A stretch of DNA of 64,000 nt from Virgibacillus siamensis (GCF_900162695.1 NZ_FUIH01000005.1:1-64000); one strand, 5' to 3'; positions 1 to 8,624 are shown, numbered from the stretch's first letter. Notes: generated from the sequence alone by a model not told the origin. Translations and numbers: made by a program.

Positions 1-500
1 GACTTTTTAGAGGTTTTTTTGGAAGTAGAGCTCTTCTTGGCTTTCTTAGGGGTTTCCTTTCCAAGAATAGTCTTTTCTACACCACTAACGGTTTCCACTA
101 CCACGTTAGTTGCTTGACCTACTACTTTTTCAAGTCCTTGTGACTTTTTAGAAGTCTTTTTGAGAGTAGAACTCTTCTTGGCTTTCTTAGGAGTGTTCTG
201 CCCAAGAACAGTCTTTTCTACACCACTAACGGTTTCCGCTACCACGTCAGTTGCTTGACCTTCTACTTCTTCAAGTCCTTGTGACTTTTTAGAGGTTTTT
301 TTGGAAGTAGAGCTCTTCTTGGCTTTCTTAGGGGTTTCCTGCTCAAGAACAGTCTTTTCTACGCCGCTAACAGTTTCCGTCACCTTGTTAGTTGCTTGAC
401 CAACCACTTTTTCAAGTCCTTGTGACTTTTTAGAAGTCTTTTTGGGAGTAGAACTCTTCTTAGCTTTCTTGGGAGTTTCCTCCCCAAGAACAGTTTTTTT
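1..500 (-). repeat. 141-bp tandem repeats coding 47-residue units
   Basis: Copies begin at 1, 142, 283 and 424 with an exact 141-bp spacing; the first three are complete and the fourth fades near 500. The spacing keeps frame, so the copies encode 47-residue Lys/Ser-rich units. Between-copy differences are few, which suggests recent duplication or ongoing homogenisation. Confidence 0.9.
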
Positions 501-968
501 TAAGGTGAAGTTCTCCTCTACTTTTCTATGATTCGCAGTTGTTTTGTCGGTTATTTCTTTTGAAGGGTTTTTGTGGGATTTCTTTGCTGATGATACCTGC
601 GGGGACCCCGAATTATGAACAAGATTATTTTTAGGATTGAATTGAATATTATTTTTTACAATATGACTATTACTTTGATCTGTTTCTATGTTCTTGTTCC
701 CATTATTCGTAGTATTAATAGAAGTATTCTTTGCAGAAGTACCTTTATTTGCATTATTTTGGTCTTGTTTCTCTTTAGAGATTTTTTTCACAGCTTTTTT
801 CCCAACTTTAACAAGCCCATTTGTCTGGTGTAGCGATTGTTTCACTGTATTGTTTAGAGAATCCACCAAATTACTACTGGCTTCACCAGTTATTGGTGAA
901 ACAAAGAAAAAGGAAAAGATGAATACCGAAAGGAACATACAACTACTACGTGTCCTACTCCATTTCAT
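1..968 (-). CDS. Secreted lysine-rich repeat surface protein, 5' part only
   Basis: Minus-strand reading frame open from an ATG at 968 to the left edge; the C-terminus lies outside the window. A good AGGAGG sits about 10 bases before the ATG. Two nearby ATGs (963, 973) run straight into stops, which fixes the start. Residues 1-32 form a signal peptide (basic start, then a long FLSVFIFSFFFV core). Next comes an Asn/Lys/Ser-rich linker, then 47-residue repeats, each holding a VGQAT..VSGVEKTVL half and a basic TPKKAKKSS..KKTSKKSQG half. No anchor motif is visible because the end is missing. The role is inferred to be an exported cell-wall or contact protein. It may be the N-terminus of the LPXTG protein at the right edge if the replicon is circular and barely longer than the window. 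Confidence 0.8.
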   Translation of the reverse strand, partial: MKWSRTRSSCMFLSVFIFSFFFVSPITGEASSNLVDSLNNTVKQSLHQTNGLVKVGKKAVKKISKEKQDQNNANKGTSAKNTSINTTNNGNKNIETDQSNSHIVKNNIQFNPKNNLVHNSGSPQVSSAKKSHKNPSKEITDKTTANHRKVEENFTLKKTVLGEETPKKAKKSSTPKKTSKKSQGLEKVVGQATNKVTETVSGVEKTVLEQETPKKAKKSSTSKKTSKKSQGLEEVEGQATDVVAETVSGVEKTVLGQNTPKKAKKSSTLKKTSKKSQGLEKVVGQATNVVVETVSGVEKTILGKETPKKAKKSSTSKKTSKK

Positions 969-1582
969 ACCATTTCACCTCCTCAGAAACACATTTATTC
1001 TACCTTATCCGTCCCATTGGAATAATTTTCTAAAGAGTATCATAATCGCTATAACTCGTCAAAAATCGCTGCAACTCGTCAGGATAGAAACGCCCGCCTC
1101 GACAGGACTTATGTCCTGAACCTTTAAAATTGAGTGTTAATTTTTTCGTTTAAAATTGACAAAATAATAAATAAATCAAGTCATTTATGGTAAAAAAGTA
1201 GTGTTTTTTAAAAAATTCAATACTGTCATAAATTAGACGCCCGTTAGTACCCCACAATAGGCACTAATCCATGGCCAGGCTGTATAAACGTATTTAGAAA
1301 TTACAAATGATGAGCCCTAAGGAAAAGCAGTTATTTTAATTATTTTTAATCGGCCTACCTGGAGTATCGGAAGTAAAGATTGTCTAATTAGAGGGAAATA
1401 AAACTTGGGACCTTTTTTGGCACTGTTAGTAGGCAATATTTTATATCCAGCCGGGATGATCATCGTAAATAGGTATTAATCAGCTCTGCAACAAACGTAA
1501 TAAACATCTTCTCCCGCCTCTCTTGAACATTCATTGCAAAATGCCAATGGTACGCATTTTTTCGCCAATTATTGAATAGATT
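969..1582. other. Intergenic stretch without a convincing gene
   Basis: About 600 AT-rich bases between two minus-strand genes. I see a short direct repeat of a CTCGTCA-type motif near 1050-1085 and a weak hairpin (CAGGAC/GTCCTG) near 1100-1120. No open frame here has a ribosome-binding site. Confidence 0.5.
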
Positions 1583-1834
1583 TTATTCCTTAATATAATC
1601 ATTTAAGGCCTGTTGGATTTCCTTATAAAGATTACTTTCAGGTGAAATATTTCTATGTTTTTCTTCAGGTTTTACCAACTGATCAGCAAAATAAGTTGTA
1701 TCTAACTTTGGTTTGCCAGCTATCATTTCAAAACGATAATACGTATTAGAAAAGTTATTAATTTGAATAATCCCCCAGTCATAACGAGTTTCAGGCATTT
1801 CAAGACTCAATATTTTAACTGCCATTTTTGACAA
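1583..1834 (-). CDS. Hypothetical protein, 83 aa
   Basis: Not recognised. It is the last gene of a tight minus-strand set and overlaps the C-terminus of its upstream neighbour by 20 bases, so translation is probably coupled. The sequence is soluble, of mixed charge, and contains a WGIIQINNF..YYRFE stretch suggesting a small beta-rich fold. Confidence 0.55.
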   Translation of the reverse strand: MSKMAVKILSLEMPETRYDWGIIQINNFSNTYYRFEMIAGKPKLDTTYFADQLVKPEEKHRNISPESNLYKEIQQALNDYIKE

Positions 1835-2300
1835 CCACCTTTTTCATAGTCATTTTTTTAAATTTTGATTTTTCAATTCGATTTAAATACATAGTTAAAA
1901 AATTTTCAGTGACCTTTTGAGGATAATAACCAATTCGATCTTTAATTATGTTTTCCAAAACCCATACTTTACGGGTAGCAGCCTCATAATCGCTGTATGA
2001 TTGTATCTGAATTTCTTCCATATTACCGCCTTCAGCTTCTGCTTTATGCCCTAGAATTCTCAGTTTATAAACTACGGAACGGTAATTCCTTGCATGTCGT
2101 AGTAAACATAAAAGTTCAATCGTTTCTAGCTGAAGCAATTCAGGAGTATTTTTAAAAATACCTTGCTGTTCAGGATAAAAATCAATGCTGTTTGATAACC
2201 GTTCCCCATCTCGTAATATATAGCGTTCTGAAAGCTCCATTTCGCAAAAATCGCAATAGGATGATGTTAATTGTGTTCCGCAGTAAGCACAAGTTTTCAT
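1815..2300 (-). CDS. Small protein with N-terminal double CxxC zinc ribbon, 161 aa
   Basis: The first 20 residues carry CAYC and CDFC, two CxxC pairs spaced like a compact zinc ribbon. The rest is charged and helical with a very basic C-terminus (KSKFKKMTMKK). It sits in a run of short plasmid genes, three bases downstream of the 92-aa gene. Binding of nucleic acid is an inference from the ribbon plus basic tail; the family was not recognised. Confidence 0.65.
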   Translation of the reverse strand: MKTCAYCGTQLTSSYCDFCEMELSERYILRDGERLSNSIDFYPEQQGIFKNTPELLQLETIELLCLLRHARNYRSVVYKLRILGHKAEAEGGNMEEIQIQSYSDYEAATRKVWVLENIIKDRIGYYPQKVTENFLTMYLNRIEKSKFKKMTMKKVVVKNGS

Positions 2301-2303
2301 GAT

Positions 2304-2582
2304 TTAACCTCCTTGAATTACCCTCAGATTAGATTTTCCCTGCTTTTTCTTTTCCAAATATTTATTATTCGGCTGAATAATACCGGTAATGTAATACCGA
2401 AAAGGTACTTTAACCGTCATTCTTTCGGTCCAATATGGCGTTCCTAATTCTTTAATATATACAAGTACATTACCGTAATCTTTATTATACAGTTCCATAC
2501 TTCGTTTAGCTTTGGGAAATGGATCTCCATATTTAACATTAATTGCGCTTTTATGGGTTTTACCATCATTACTAACTGACAT
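2304..2582 (-). CDS. Hypothetical plasmid protein, 92 aa
   Basis: Not recognised. The start is preceded by a clear AGGAGG-type site (reverse of the cccctccttt run near 2590). The sequence is basic and ends in KKKQGKSNLRVIQGG. It is tightly linked to the following zinc-ribbon gene, so the two are probably co-transcribed. Confidence 0.6.
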   Translation of the reverse strand: MSVSNDGKTHKSAINVKYGDPFPKAKRSMELYNKDYGNVLVYIKELGTPYWTERMTVKVPFRYYITGIIQPNNKYLEKKKQGKSNLRVIQGG

Positions 2583-2610
2583 TCCTATAACCCCTCCTTT
2601 TATGCATCAC

Positions 2611-2931
2611 CTAATTAATGGACTTATTGCTAATAAAATCATATATATAAGAAGTTTTAACAGTTGAAAAATCAATGGCGTATGGGGAATGAAGTAAGCC
2701 ACCAATTTCCCCAAGCCCTTGATTTCGGAAACAAATTATTTCTACACCTTTTTCCAATTCCTCCGCACCAATGTGTATATGAACATTTTCTTTTCCATCA
2801 ACACCGAGACATTCCAATGAATAATGTTTTGTTTGCAAATCACTAGGGTTGATATTCAATTTTTTTAATACCGTTAAATCATCATTACTAAGCTTATCTA
2901 AAACAGTATTTAAACTAATTTTCATGTTCAT
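2611..2931 (-). CDS. Hypothetical protein, 106 aa
   Basis: Not recognised. It has a strong upstream AAAAGGAG site. The first half is helical with a repeated leucine pattern (LDKLSNDDLTVLKKLNI), the second half beta-rich. It heads a compact set of four minus-strand genes; no membrane segment or catalytic motif is seen. Confidence 0.6.
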   Translation of the reverse strand: MNMKISLNTVLDKLSNDDLTVLKKLNINPSDLQTKHYSLECLGVDGKENVHIHIGAEELEKGVEIICFRNQGLGEIGGLLHSPYAIDFSTVKTSYIYDFISNKSIN

Positions 2932-2969
2932 TCTCCTTTTGTTCTTTGCATTTGTGATTAATCTTCCAA

Positions 2970-3086
2970 TTAATCTTTAAGTGATGGATTATCTAAGCAT
3001 TCTGGACAAAGATATTCTCCATTCTTTCTTTTTCCATCATCAACATACTGTCCGCATACACTACATTTATGATAATTATCATTCAT
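2970..3086 (-). CDS. Tiny zinc-ribbon peptide, 38 aa
   Basis: An ATG at 3086 opens a 39-codon frame with CSVC near the start and CPEC near the end, spaced like a treble-clef or zinc-ribbon knuckle. It has a purine-rich AAAGGGCGG upstream. The fold prediction rests on the two Cys pairs; function is unknown. Confidence 0.6.
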   Translation of the reverse strand: MNDNYHKCSVCGQYVDDGKRKNGEYLCPECLDNPSLKD

Positions 3087-3174
3087 TCTATCCGCCCTTT
3101 CTTAACTAATTATAATAGTTATGGGACTGTCAGTATAGACAACCCATTCCCTCTTTGTATCTTTATGGCAATCA

Positions 3175-3366
3175 TTATTCGCTTGCTTTGAATCTATCCC
3201 ATACAACCTTTTCATCGCCAGCAGTTGTGATTCTGCGATCAAGATGTTTCCATTGCTGATTTACAAACTCTTGAAAAATATGTTCATCTAATGAATCAAC
3301 TGTACAAACCGTTTTCCATCCTTTTGGTAATTTAATTTGAATGTCTACTTTTTGAACCTTTTTCAT
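3175..3366 (-). CDS. Hypothetical basic protein, 63 aa
   Basis: Not recognised. It starts MKKVQKVDIQIKLPKGW after a good AAAGGAG site. Its start codon lies about 30 bases from the edge of the structured non-coding element at 3395-4255. All four such elements abut the 5' end of a short minus-strand gene, which may be meaningful. Confidence 0.6.
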   Translation of the reverse strand: MKKVQKVDIQIKLPKGWKTVCTVDSLDEHIFQEFVNQQWKHLDRRITTAGDEKVVWDRFKASE

Positions 3367-3394
3367 GTTTTTCGCTCCTTTGAATTTTTATTTT

Positions 3395-4255
3395 TCCTTT
3401 TGGGAATCCGAGAAGTGAAGTTCCCCAAAAGGGGGATTATTTTTCCCTTTTGCTGTGTAGAATGTTAAACACCTGCTAAAAAACGTCATATCAAACGTGG
3501 AATACCGGAGCGAAGCGAGGATATGCCGTCGAAAGTTGATTGACTTTTTTTAGCAGCACTCTTGACTCAAAACAGGAAAGGTTCGGGTGTCCTGCCTGTT
3601 TTGAATCTAGAGTGCTGGGTGTTTATTATTCGGAGCGCAAAAGAAAAAATAATGTTAAATAAAAAAGAAGGCAAACGCCTTCTTATCTACTTGGAATCTT
3701 TTATTCTTTTGAATTTCGTCGTCATCCGTCCGTTAAGAAAGCTATAAGGAACTTACAAAGTGTTAGATCACTGGCTAACAACCGTTCTTTGTTGTTGGCC
3801 GGTGATTTACAGTTTGTAGTTATCCATGCGTTAGGACGGAGTGAGACGCCTTTTGCTGTGCGAAGCGTTCTTTGCTGAACTACACCAAAAGAGCGGACCT
3901 TTAGGCAACCAAGGGCCTGTTAGTAAATTATTATTCGTGTTTCACAAAAAACAAAGCTGGACCAGCACGAAAAAACAGGATAAAACCATTCATAATACGA
4001 ACAAAAATAACTTAACAAAGACAGGCAAACATCAAAACATCTTCCTTAAGGGAAAATAATGTCTTAAGACTTACCCTATAACAAAAAGGGGCAGTACTTC
4101 ATTGAAAATGTCCCAAACAAAGTTGGGTTTACCCTACTTTGTACCGATTAAGAGGTTGCTTTAGCAACGGTCTTTAAGCAGGCTCGATGCCTGCTACAGT
4201 CAAGAAAAAACAAAGGTTTTTTTACCATGCGTGGCGCCTTTCAATACCAGGGTGA
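3395..4255. ncRNA. Large structured non-coding element, copy A
   Basis: About 860 bases with no supported gene but many hairpins. These include an outer TTTTGGGAA/TTCCCCAAAA stem near 3400-3440, a CAAAACAGG/CCTGTTTTG stem (3575-3605), an AAGAAGGC-AAAC-GCCTTCTT hairpin (about 3666-3685), a long GGCTAACAAC/GTTGTTGGCC stem (about 3771-3802), a GTTGC/GCAAC hairpin and a GCAGGC/GCCTGC hairpin near 4172-4190. Blocks such as GGAACTTACAAAGTGTTA and GCGTTCTTTGCTGAACTACA recur in copy D at 5970-6485. The transcribed strand is unresolved because wobble evidence conflicts between stems. Confidence 0.6.
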
Positions 4256-4267
4256 AGCAAAGGGGGG

Positions 4268-4600
4268 TTAACCCCTTGCATTCACCCTTTTTTCTAAATA
4301 AGTTATGGACTGTGCTACAACATTCAGCATAAATACATTTTCCCCGTTATCATCTGAAAAACAATAAGAATTAAGTTTCCCCTCAAGAGAAATTAGGTTT
4401 CCTTTTCGCTGGTATTCTGCAAGATTTTGGGCTACCTTGTTAAATGCTCTGCAGTTAACAAAGTCTGCCTGTTGCCCTGTTTCTTCTTTCGCATAAGGTC
4501 GATTAACAGCAACCGTAAACGATGAAATATACGTTCCGTTGTCTGTCACCTTGATTTCAGGGTCTTTTGTCAACCTGCCTACTAAATTTACTGAGTTCAT
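4268..4600 (-). CDS. ssb: Single-stranded DNA-binding protein, short plasmid form
   Basis: A 110-residue OB-fold SSB opening MNSVNLVGRLTKDPEIK, with the expected FTVAVNRPY and NCRAFNKVAQNLAEY segments. It coats single-stranded DNA during replication and after conjugative entry. It ends near residue 110 and lacks the acidic C-terminal tip (DDDIPF-like) of chromosomal SSBs, so it should bind DNA but may not recruit the usual partners. It lies among establishment genes with ardC and radC-like. A good AGGAGG precedes the start. Confidence 0.92.
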   Translation of the reverse strand: MNSVNLVGRLTKDPEIKVTDNGTYISSFTVAVNRPYAKEETGQQADFVNCRAFNKVAQNLAEYQRKGNLISLEGKLNSYCFSDDNGENVFMLNVVAQSITYLEKRVNARG

Positions 4601-4695
4601 AATGAATACCTCCTAAGAATATTAAATTTATTTTAAGTTACTAACCTTTTAACTAAGGTTAGAACTTACCTTCAAACCATAAAAATCATTGTTTT

Positions 4696-4767
4696 TTAAG
4701 AGCTTTTGTATTCATCATTTAATGCCTTGACTGTATCAGGTAAATGTTTAGAACTAATTATTTTCAT
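4696..4767 (-). CDS. Possible 23-aa peptide
   Basis: An ATG at 4767, with GGAGAG about 7 bases upstream, opens a 24-codon frame (MKIISSKHLPDTV..). It sits between ssb and the 73-aa gene in the same orientation. Support is only the ribosome-binding site and context. Confidence 0.35.
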   Translation of the reverse strand: MKIISSKHLPDTVKALNDEYKSS

Positions 4768-4790
4768 TTTGTCACTCTCCTGTACTAAAT

Positions 4791-5012
4791 TTATTCTGTG
4801 AATCCAATGCCAAGGTACTTCGCATAATATCTAGTAAACAATTCAACATAATTATTACGTAACCGTGTATCTATCAGTATTTCTGTAAACTCTTTTTCAT
4901 CTTTAATGAATAATTTATGTCTTTCTTCTTCACAAAACTTATTTTCAAAAACTAATATATAAATGCCTTCACCATAAAATTTATTCGATTTCATATCCTT
5001 AACATCAATCAT
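4791..5012 (-). CDS. Hypothetical protein, 73 aa
   Basis: Not recognised. It has an AGGAGG site before MIDVKDMKSNKFYGEG. Acidic and soluble, with an aromatic C-terminal half (ELFTRYYAKYLGIGF). It lies between ardC and ssb on the same strand and probably belongs to the establishment gene set. Confidence 0.55.
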   Translation of the reverse strand: MIDVKDMKSNKFYGEGIYILVFENKFCEEERHKLFIKDEKEFTEILIDTRLRNNYVELFTRYYAKYLGIGFTE

Positions 5013-5096
5013 TTATAAACCTCCTGACAAACTTTAAAAAATCTGGTAAACTATCTTATATTGCTCTTTAACATGAATTTAACATCTCTATTTTCC

Positions 5097-5128
5097 CCCT
5101 GCATGGTAATCCATGCAGGGACTTTTTT
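5097..5128. terminator. Hairpin after ardC
   Basis: A perfect CCCTGCATGG/CCATGCAGGG stem with a four-base loop, followed on the plus strand by ACTTTTTT. It abuts the ardC stop codon. The T-run favours plus-strand termination, but a bidirectional role is plausible. Confidence 0.6.
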
Positions 5129-5951
5129 ATTGAAATTCAATACCTCGTATATGGTCGCTTGCCTTCTGGGCTTGTTGTGAAGCCTTAACAATTAATGTTT
5201 TATCGTTCTTTAACTTTTGTAACCAACCGCTTATATAACTTGCTGAGTTATCTATTGTTTCGTTTTCAATACCAGTCACCCCGCATAGCATGGAAGCCCC
5301 GATCTCTGCAACAAGTTCTTCCTTGCTGTAATCTTTAGTACCGAAACGGTGTTGACCTGTCACACCTTCTCGGCTTAACCGCTCTTTATGCCCTGTGCTA
5401 TGAATTATTTCATGGAAAAAGGTACTGTAATATTCGTGAATGCTTTCAAAATCCTCTTTAGGTGGTACATTTACATGGTCTTGAAAAGGTTTGTACCAAG
5501 CACCGCCTGAATGAAAGCTGTATGACGGAGGGTTGAAATATCCGTTTATAATTTCTTCCGCTTCTTTTATTGGGTCATGTTCAAATTTTTCAGGTTCCTG
5601 TTTTGGCTCTATGCCTTCGGTTTGTTCACCAACTTTAAAAACTTTATGATACCTCAAAAATGGTATGGTTTTTTTCTCGCCTGTTTCTTCATCTTCTATA
5701 TCAAGCATTTTAAAAAATATAGCAATTTGTCCTTTTTCACCTTTTTTAACAGAACCACCTGCTTCTGTTATTTGCTTAAATGAAGCATATTCTCCGCCAT
5801 CAAGTAAGAATAAATTAATTCCTCTGTATGGCTTTTGACTTTTCCACTTAATAGGAATACCGTTTTTAAAAGGTTGTTTCCAGGGAACAGTACCTTCTTC
5901 CAGTTTTTCAATGATTTGGTTTGTAATCATTTCATAGATTTTTTTACTCAT
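5127..5951 (-). CDS. ardC: ArdC-type antirestriction zinc protein
   Basis: A 274-residue protein matching the ArdC layout: an N-terminal ssDNA-binding domain (residues about 1-125, with PWKQPF and PYRGINLFLL) followed by a metallopeptidase-like domain with HEIIH at residues 180-184. ArdC proteins bind single-stranded DNA and protect incoming plasmid DNA from restriction. The start is set at 5951 because AAGGAGG lies 8 bases upstream; the alternative ATG two codons earlier is only 2 bases from it, and the longer open frame has no site. The gene starts about 20 bases from structured element D. Confidence 0.9.
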   Translation of the reverse strand: MSKKIYEMITNQIIEKLEEGTVPWKQPFKNGIPIKWKSQKPYRGINLFLLDGGEYASFKQITEAGGSVKKGEKGQIAIFFKMLDIEDEETGEKKTIPFLRYHKVFKVGEQTEGIEPKQEPEKFEHDPIKEAEEIINGYFNPPSYSFHSGGAWYKPFQDHVNVPPKEDFESIHEYYSTFFHEIIHSTGHKERLSREGVTGQHRFGTKDYSKEELVAEIGASMLCGVTGIENETIDNSASYISGWLQKLKNDKTLIVKASQQAQKASDHIRGIEFQ

Positions 5952-5969
5952 TTGCATTTCCTCCTTATT

Positions 5970-6485
5970 TTTCGTTTGGGAATCCGAAAGTGGACTTCCC
6001 AAAGGGAATTATTTTTTCCGTTTGCTAAGGAGAAGGTTAATGGCATGCAAAAAACCGTCCATAAAACGTGGAATACCGTAGCGCAGCGAGGATATGCCGA
6101 CAGCGTGAACGAAAGTTTATTGACGGTTTCTTTGCGTGAATCTTACAAGCCAACCGGGGAAGGCAAACGGTTCCTGCCCGGTTGGATGGTTAGATGAACA
6201 TGTCATTATTCTTCGGATTGCAAACGAAAAAATAAGACAAAATAAAAAGCAGGCTGTTCAGCAGCCCGCTATCCGCTTTGTTCTTTATGCTTTTGGGATT
6301 TCGTTGTCGCTTACGCGTGAAGAAAAAATCAGGAACGTACAAAGTGTTAATTCGTGCTAACCGTTGGAGTGTACGGTTGGCCGGAAATTACAGTTTGTCG
6401 TTATCGAGTTTTTTAGGGGAAGGCGAGATGCCTTTTTATGTTGTGAAGCGTTCTTTGCTGAACTACATAGAAAGAGTAGACCTCT
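5970..6485. ncRNA. Large structured non-coding element, copy D
   Basis: About 515 bases related to copy A but diverged in stem sequence. It has a TTTGGGAA/TTCCCAAA stem (5977-6003), a CCAACCGGG/CCCGGTTGG stem (6152-6184) where copy A has CAAAACAGG/CCTGTTTTG, an AGC.GGCTG/CAGCC.GCT hairpin (6248-6271), a GCTAACCGT/ACGGTTGGC stem and an AAGGC/GCCTT hairpin (6421-6435). The compensatory differences from A in aligned stems argue for selection on structure. No gene is supported inside it. Confidence 0.6.
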
Positions 6486-6493
6486 GGCAACCC

Positions 6494-7003
6494 CTAATTG
6501 TTTGTCTTGTACTTCCTTTCCTTTAACTGTTCATTCAAGAACTTCTCACATGTAGAACGTTCCCAATATTTTATGCCACTCACGGTGATATCAGCTTTTG
6601 GTGCTTTACCACGATTGATATACACATTTAATTTGGAACGGTCATATTTTAATCCGTTATCGTTTAGAAACTCCGCAAATCGACTCTGATTCATATAATA
6701 ATCACCTTCGGTAATGATGGAATGTGTGGGATCTTGAATTAAATATGTATCTTTACGGAAAAAGTCACAAATAACTTCCAGACTAAATTCAAGCCAATCA
6801 TCTTGTAAGTTTTGATATATGCCTCCAAGGTTAAAATTTGCTTTATCCGGATTTTCAAAAAACCAGGCTAATCGCAAAAATACTTGCTGCACTTCGTTTA
6901 AATTTGATAAAGCCTCATCTGACAGCAATATACTTTCGTTTACGGAAAGATATTGCTGAAGCATCGGGAACTTATCCATTATTTTTGCAGTTGGTTGTTT
7001 CAA
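6494..7003 (-). CDS. Hypothetical plasmid protein, 169 aa, TTG start
   Basis: Not recognised. The frame begins with TTG at 7003, with AGGAGG about 8 bases upstream. The intervening ATG two bases after the AGGAGG is in another frame and dies quickly. The protein is soluble; its C-terminal half (LKYDRSKLNVYINRGKAP) could be a winged-helix-type DNA-contacting region, but this is a guess. Upstream lie three TGTTAACA boxes that probably regulate it. Confidence 0.65.
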   Translation of the reverse strand: MKQPTAKIMDKFPMLQQYLSVNESILLSDEALSNLNEVQQVFLRLAWFFENPDKANFNLGGIYQNLQDDWLEFSLEVICDFFRKDTYLIQDPTHSIITEGDYYMNQSRFAEFLNDNGLKYDRSKLNVYINRGKAPKADITVSGIKYWERSTCEKFLNEQLKERKYKTNN

Positions 7004-7027
7004 CTAACATTCCTCCTTTGTTGACTT

Positions 7028-7066
7028 TGTTAACAATAAATATAACAAATGTTAACATTGTTAACA
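7028..7066. promoter_or_regulatory. Three TGTTAACA palindromic boxes
   Basis: Perfect 8-bp palindromes TGTTAACA at 7028-7035, 7050-7057 and 7059-7066, just upstream of the 169-aa gene. The 22- and 9-bp spacing and perfect identity suggest operators for a dimeric repressor. Confidence 0.6.
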
Positions 7067-7218
7067 ATCATTGAATGGTCTTCTTTTTTAATTTTCGGCA
7101 ACGCAAGTAGTCGAAAATTAACTTCCAAGGGGCTATGAGATGCATGTGAAACAGAAAATATACTATAGGGGGGACGCTAACAAGACGTTGGAAATATTTG
7201 TTCAAAGCAAGCATTCCT

Positions 7219-7247
7219 TGCATTCATGAATTCTTTGGAATTATAAT
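7219..7247 (+). promoter_or_regulatory. Sigma-A-type promoter of the 105-aa gene
   Basis: TTGCAT then 18 bases then TATAAT, about 30 bases before an AGGAGG and the 7281 start codon. Confidence 0.55.
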
Positions 7248-7280
7248 GAGTACAAATGTTCCCTTTAGGAGGATTTATGA

Positions 7281-7598
7281 ATGAAAATTAAAGACGTCAC
7301 AAGAAGCCGCCAAAATGAAGTTAAAATGATGAAAATGTATTCACCCAAGAAATCGTCGGAAATAAAAATTTACGAAAGTGGTCCAACTCGTTTCATTCAT
7401 GAAATAGGTGACGGTGAGCAATTACTTAGTATTTCTTGTTCCGGTCGATCAGTAATTGAAAAAGAATGGATTCCAGGTATCAAAGAAATAATGCAACTGG
7501 AAATAGAAGATGTTGAAATTAACATTAGACCAAGTGGGGTCGTAATCATTAGTGAGAAGGATGAGTCAATTCCCAAAACAGCAAACAATTATCACTAG
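7281..7598 (+). CDS. Hypothetical protein, 105 aa
   Basis: Not recognised. The ATG at 7281 follows TTAGGAGG, and a promoter lies immediately upstream. The N-terminus is basic (TRSRQNEVKMMKMYSPKK); the rest is beta-strand-rich with no membrane segment. It is the only plus-strand gene in this early block and faces the radC-like gene across a shared terminator. Confidence 0.65.
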   Translation: MKIKDVTRSRQNEVKMMKMYSPKKSSEIKIYESGPTRFIHEIGDGEQLLSISCSGRSVIEKEWIPGIKEIMQLEIEDVEINIRPSGVVIISEKDESIPKTANNYH

Positions 7599-7653
7599 GG
7601 TGTTTTTGCCAAACATAAGATAAATAACACCTCTTATAGGAAAAGGAATAGTA

Positions 7654-7675
7654 AAAGGGGGAGGATCCCCCTTTG
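7654..7675. terminator. Bidirectional terminator between convergent genes
   Basis: AAAGGGGGA/TCCCCCTTT hairpin between the 105-aa gene and the radC-like gene. A- and T-runs on both sides fit termination of both transcripts. Confidence 0.75.
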
Positions 7676-7676
7676 A

Positions 7677-8123
7677 TTAATTAAAATATCCTGCTGTACG
7701 AAGGCTGTTATAATTTGGATTATTAAACCCCACAATCACATGATCAATTACTGGAATATCCAAAATGTCACCTGCGGAGATAAGAGTTTTGGTAGCATTA
7801 ATGTCTTGCTGCGATTCCTGAATTGTGCCACTGGGATGATTATGGCTGATAGCAATTGTTGAAGCACTATTTAAGATAGCTGCTTTAAAAATTTCTTTGC
7901 AACTAATAGGGCAAGAATCAACATCACCAATATGTGCTTTATGAATAGCAATAACATCCTTATGTGTATTCAAACAAATAACAAGCACTACTTCCCGGTC
8001 CTCGTCCCCAATAGTTTGTTTTGCAATTTCTGCAACATCGTATGGAGAGGAAATTACCTTTGTATTTGTTGTTGCTTCCAGTGCAACTTGTTTAATGCGT
8101 TGTATTTCAAAAACTGTTTTCAT
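7677..8123 (-). CDS. radC: RadC-family JAB-domain protein
   Basis: A 148-residue protein consisting only of the RadC/JAB (MPN-like) metalloprotease-fold domain. The metal-site motif is present: HNHPSG at residues 94-99 with an Asp at about 107. Such stand-alone copies are typical of plasmids and phages; the biochemical role remains unsettled, despite the historic DNA-repair name. The start at 8123 has AAGGAGG 8 bases upstream; a longer open frame to 8168 has none. Confidence 0.88.
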   Translation of the reverse strand: MKTVFEIQRIKQVALEATTNTKVISSPYDVAEIAKQTIGDEDREVVLVICLNTHKDVIAIHKAHIGDVDSCPISCKEIFKAAILNSASTIAISHNHPSGTIQESQQDINATKTLISAGDILDIPVIDHVIVGFNNPNYNSLRTAGYFN

Positions 8124-8157
8124 GATTTGTTCCTCCTTAAAATAGTTATTAAAAAAA

Positions 8158-8188
8158 GAAAGAACCACTCAAAAGAGTGATTCTTTCC
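8158..8188. terminator. Terminator hairpin
   Basis: AAAGAA.CACTC-AAAA-GAGTG.TTCTTTC stem between the radC-like gene and the 128-aa gene. Confidence 0.65.
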
Positions 8189-8196
8189 TATTTGAT

Positions 8197-8583
8197 TTAT
8201 CTTGTTACGCCAATTACGCTTAATTTCAGGTTATGCAAAAGGTTAAGGCATTTACCTGTTTCTAGTGATGTTATTTCATCCCCTTCATCTGCTTGACGAT
8301 TTCCTGCAAAAATGAGTGTACCCGCGAGCTGCAATTCATGGCCAGATTCTGTTTCGATATTTAGGACAGGATTACCGGACTTAAGCAACCCTTCATCATC
8401 AATGATGATACAAACATCCTCGCCAAGATTAACAATGTCTATCATGCTGCAGTCAATGATTTTCCGGTAATCAGCTAAATTGTATGCAAGATCATTTTTA
8501 AGTTCGATAACATCTGTTTCAAAATTCATGATATCCATATTAAATTTAATCATTAACACTCGAATGGTTTTTGACTTTTCCAT
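8197..8583 (-). CDS. Hypothetical protein, 128 aa
   Basis: Not recognised. Its start lies after TTAGGAGG. It is acidic and beta-rich with a repeated hydrophobic pattern (IVNLGEDVCIIIDDEGLL) and no membrane segment. Flanked by its own terminators, it looks like a monocistronic plasmid gene. Confidence 0.6.
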   Translation of the reverse strand: MEKSKTIRVLMIKFNMDIMNFETDVIELKNDLAYNLADYRKIIDCSMIDIVNLGEDVCIIIDDEGLLKSGNPVLNIETESGHELQLAGTLIFAGNRQADEGDEITSLETGKCLNLLHNLKLSVIGVTR

Positions 8584-8624
8584 GAGAAATTCCTCCTAAA
8601 ATGATATAATTAAAGATATAAATA

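Noticed and set aside
688..1119. 143-residue plus-strand frame
   Set aside because: Antisense to the signal-peptide region of the surface protein and without a ribosome-binding site.
5835..6526. Plus-strand frames over ardC and element D
   Set aside because: Shadows of ardC or of the structured element; no sites and no protein-like composition.
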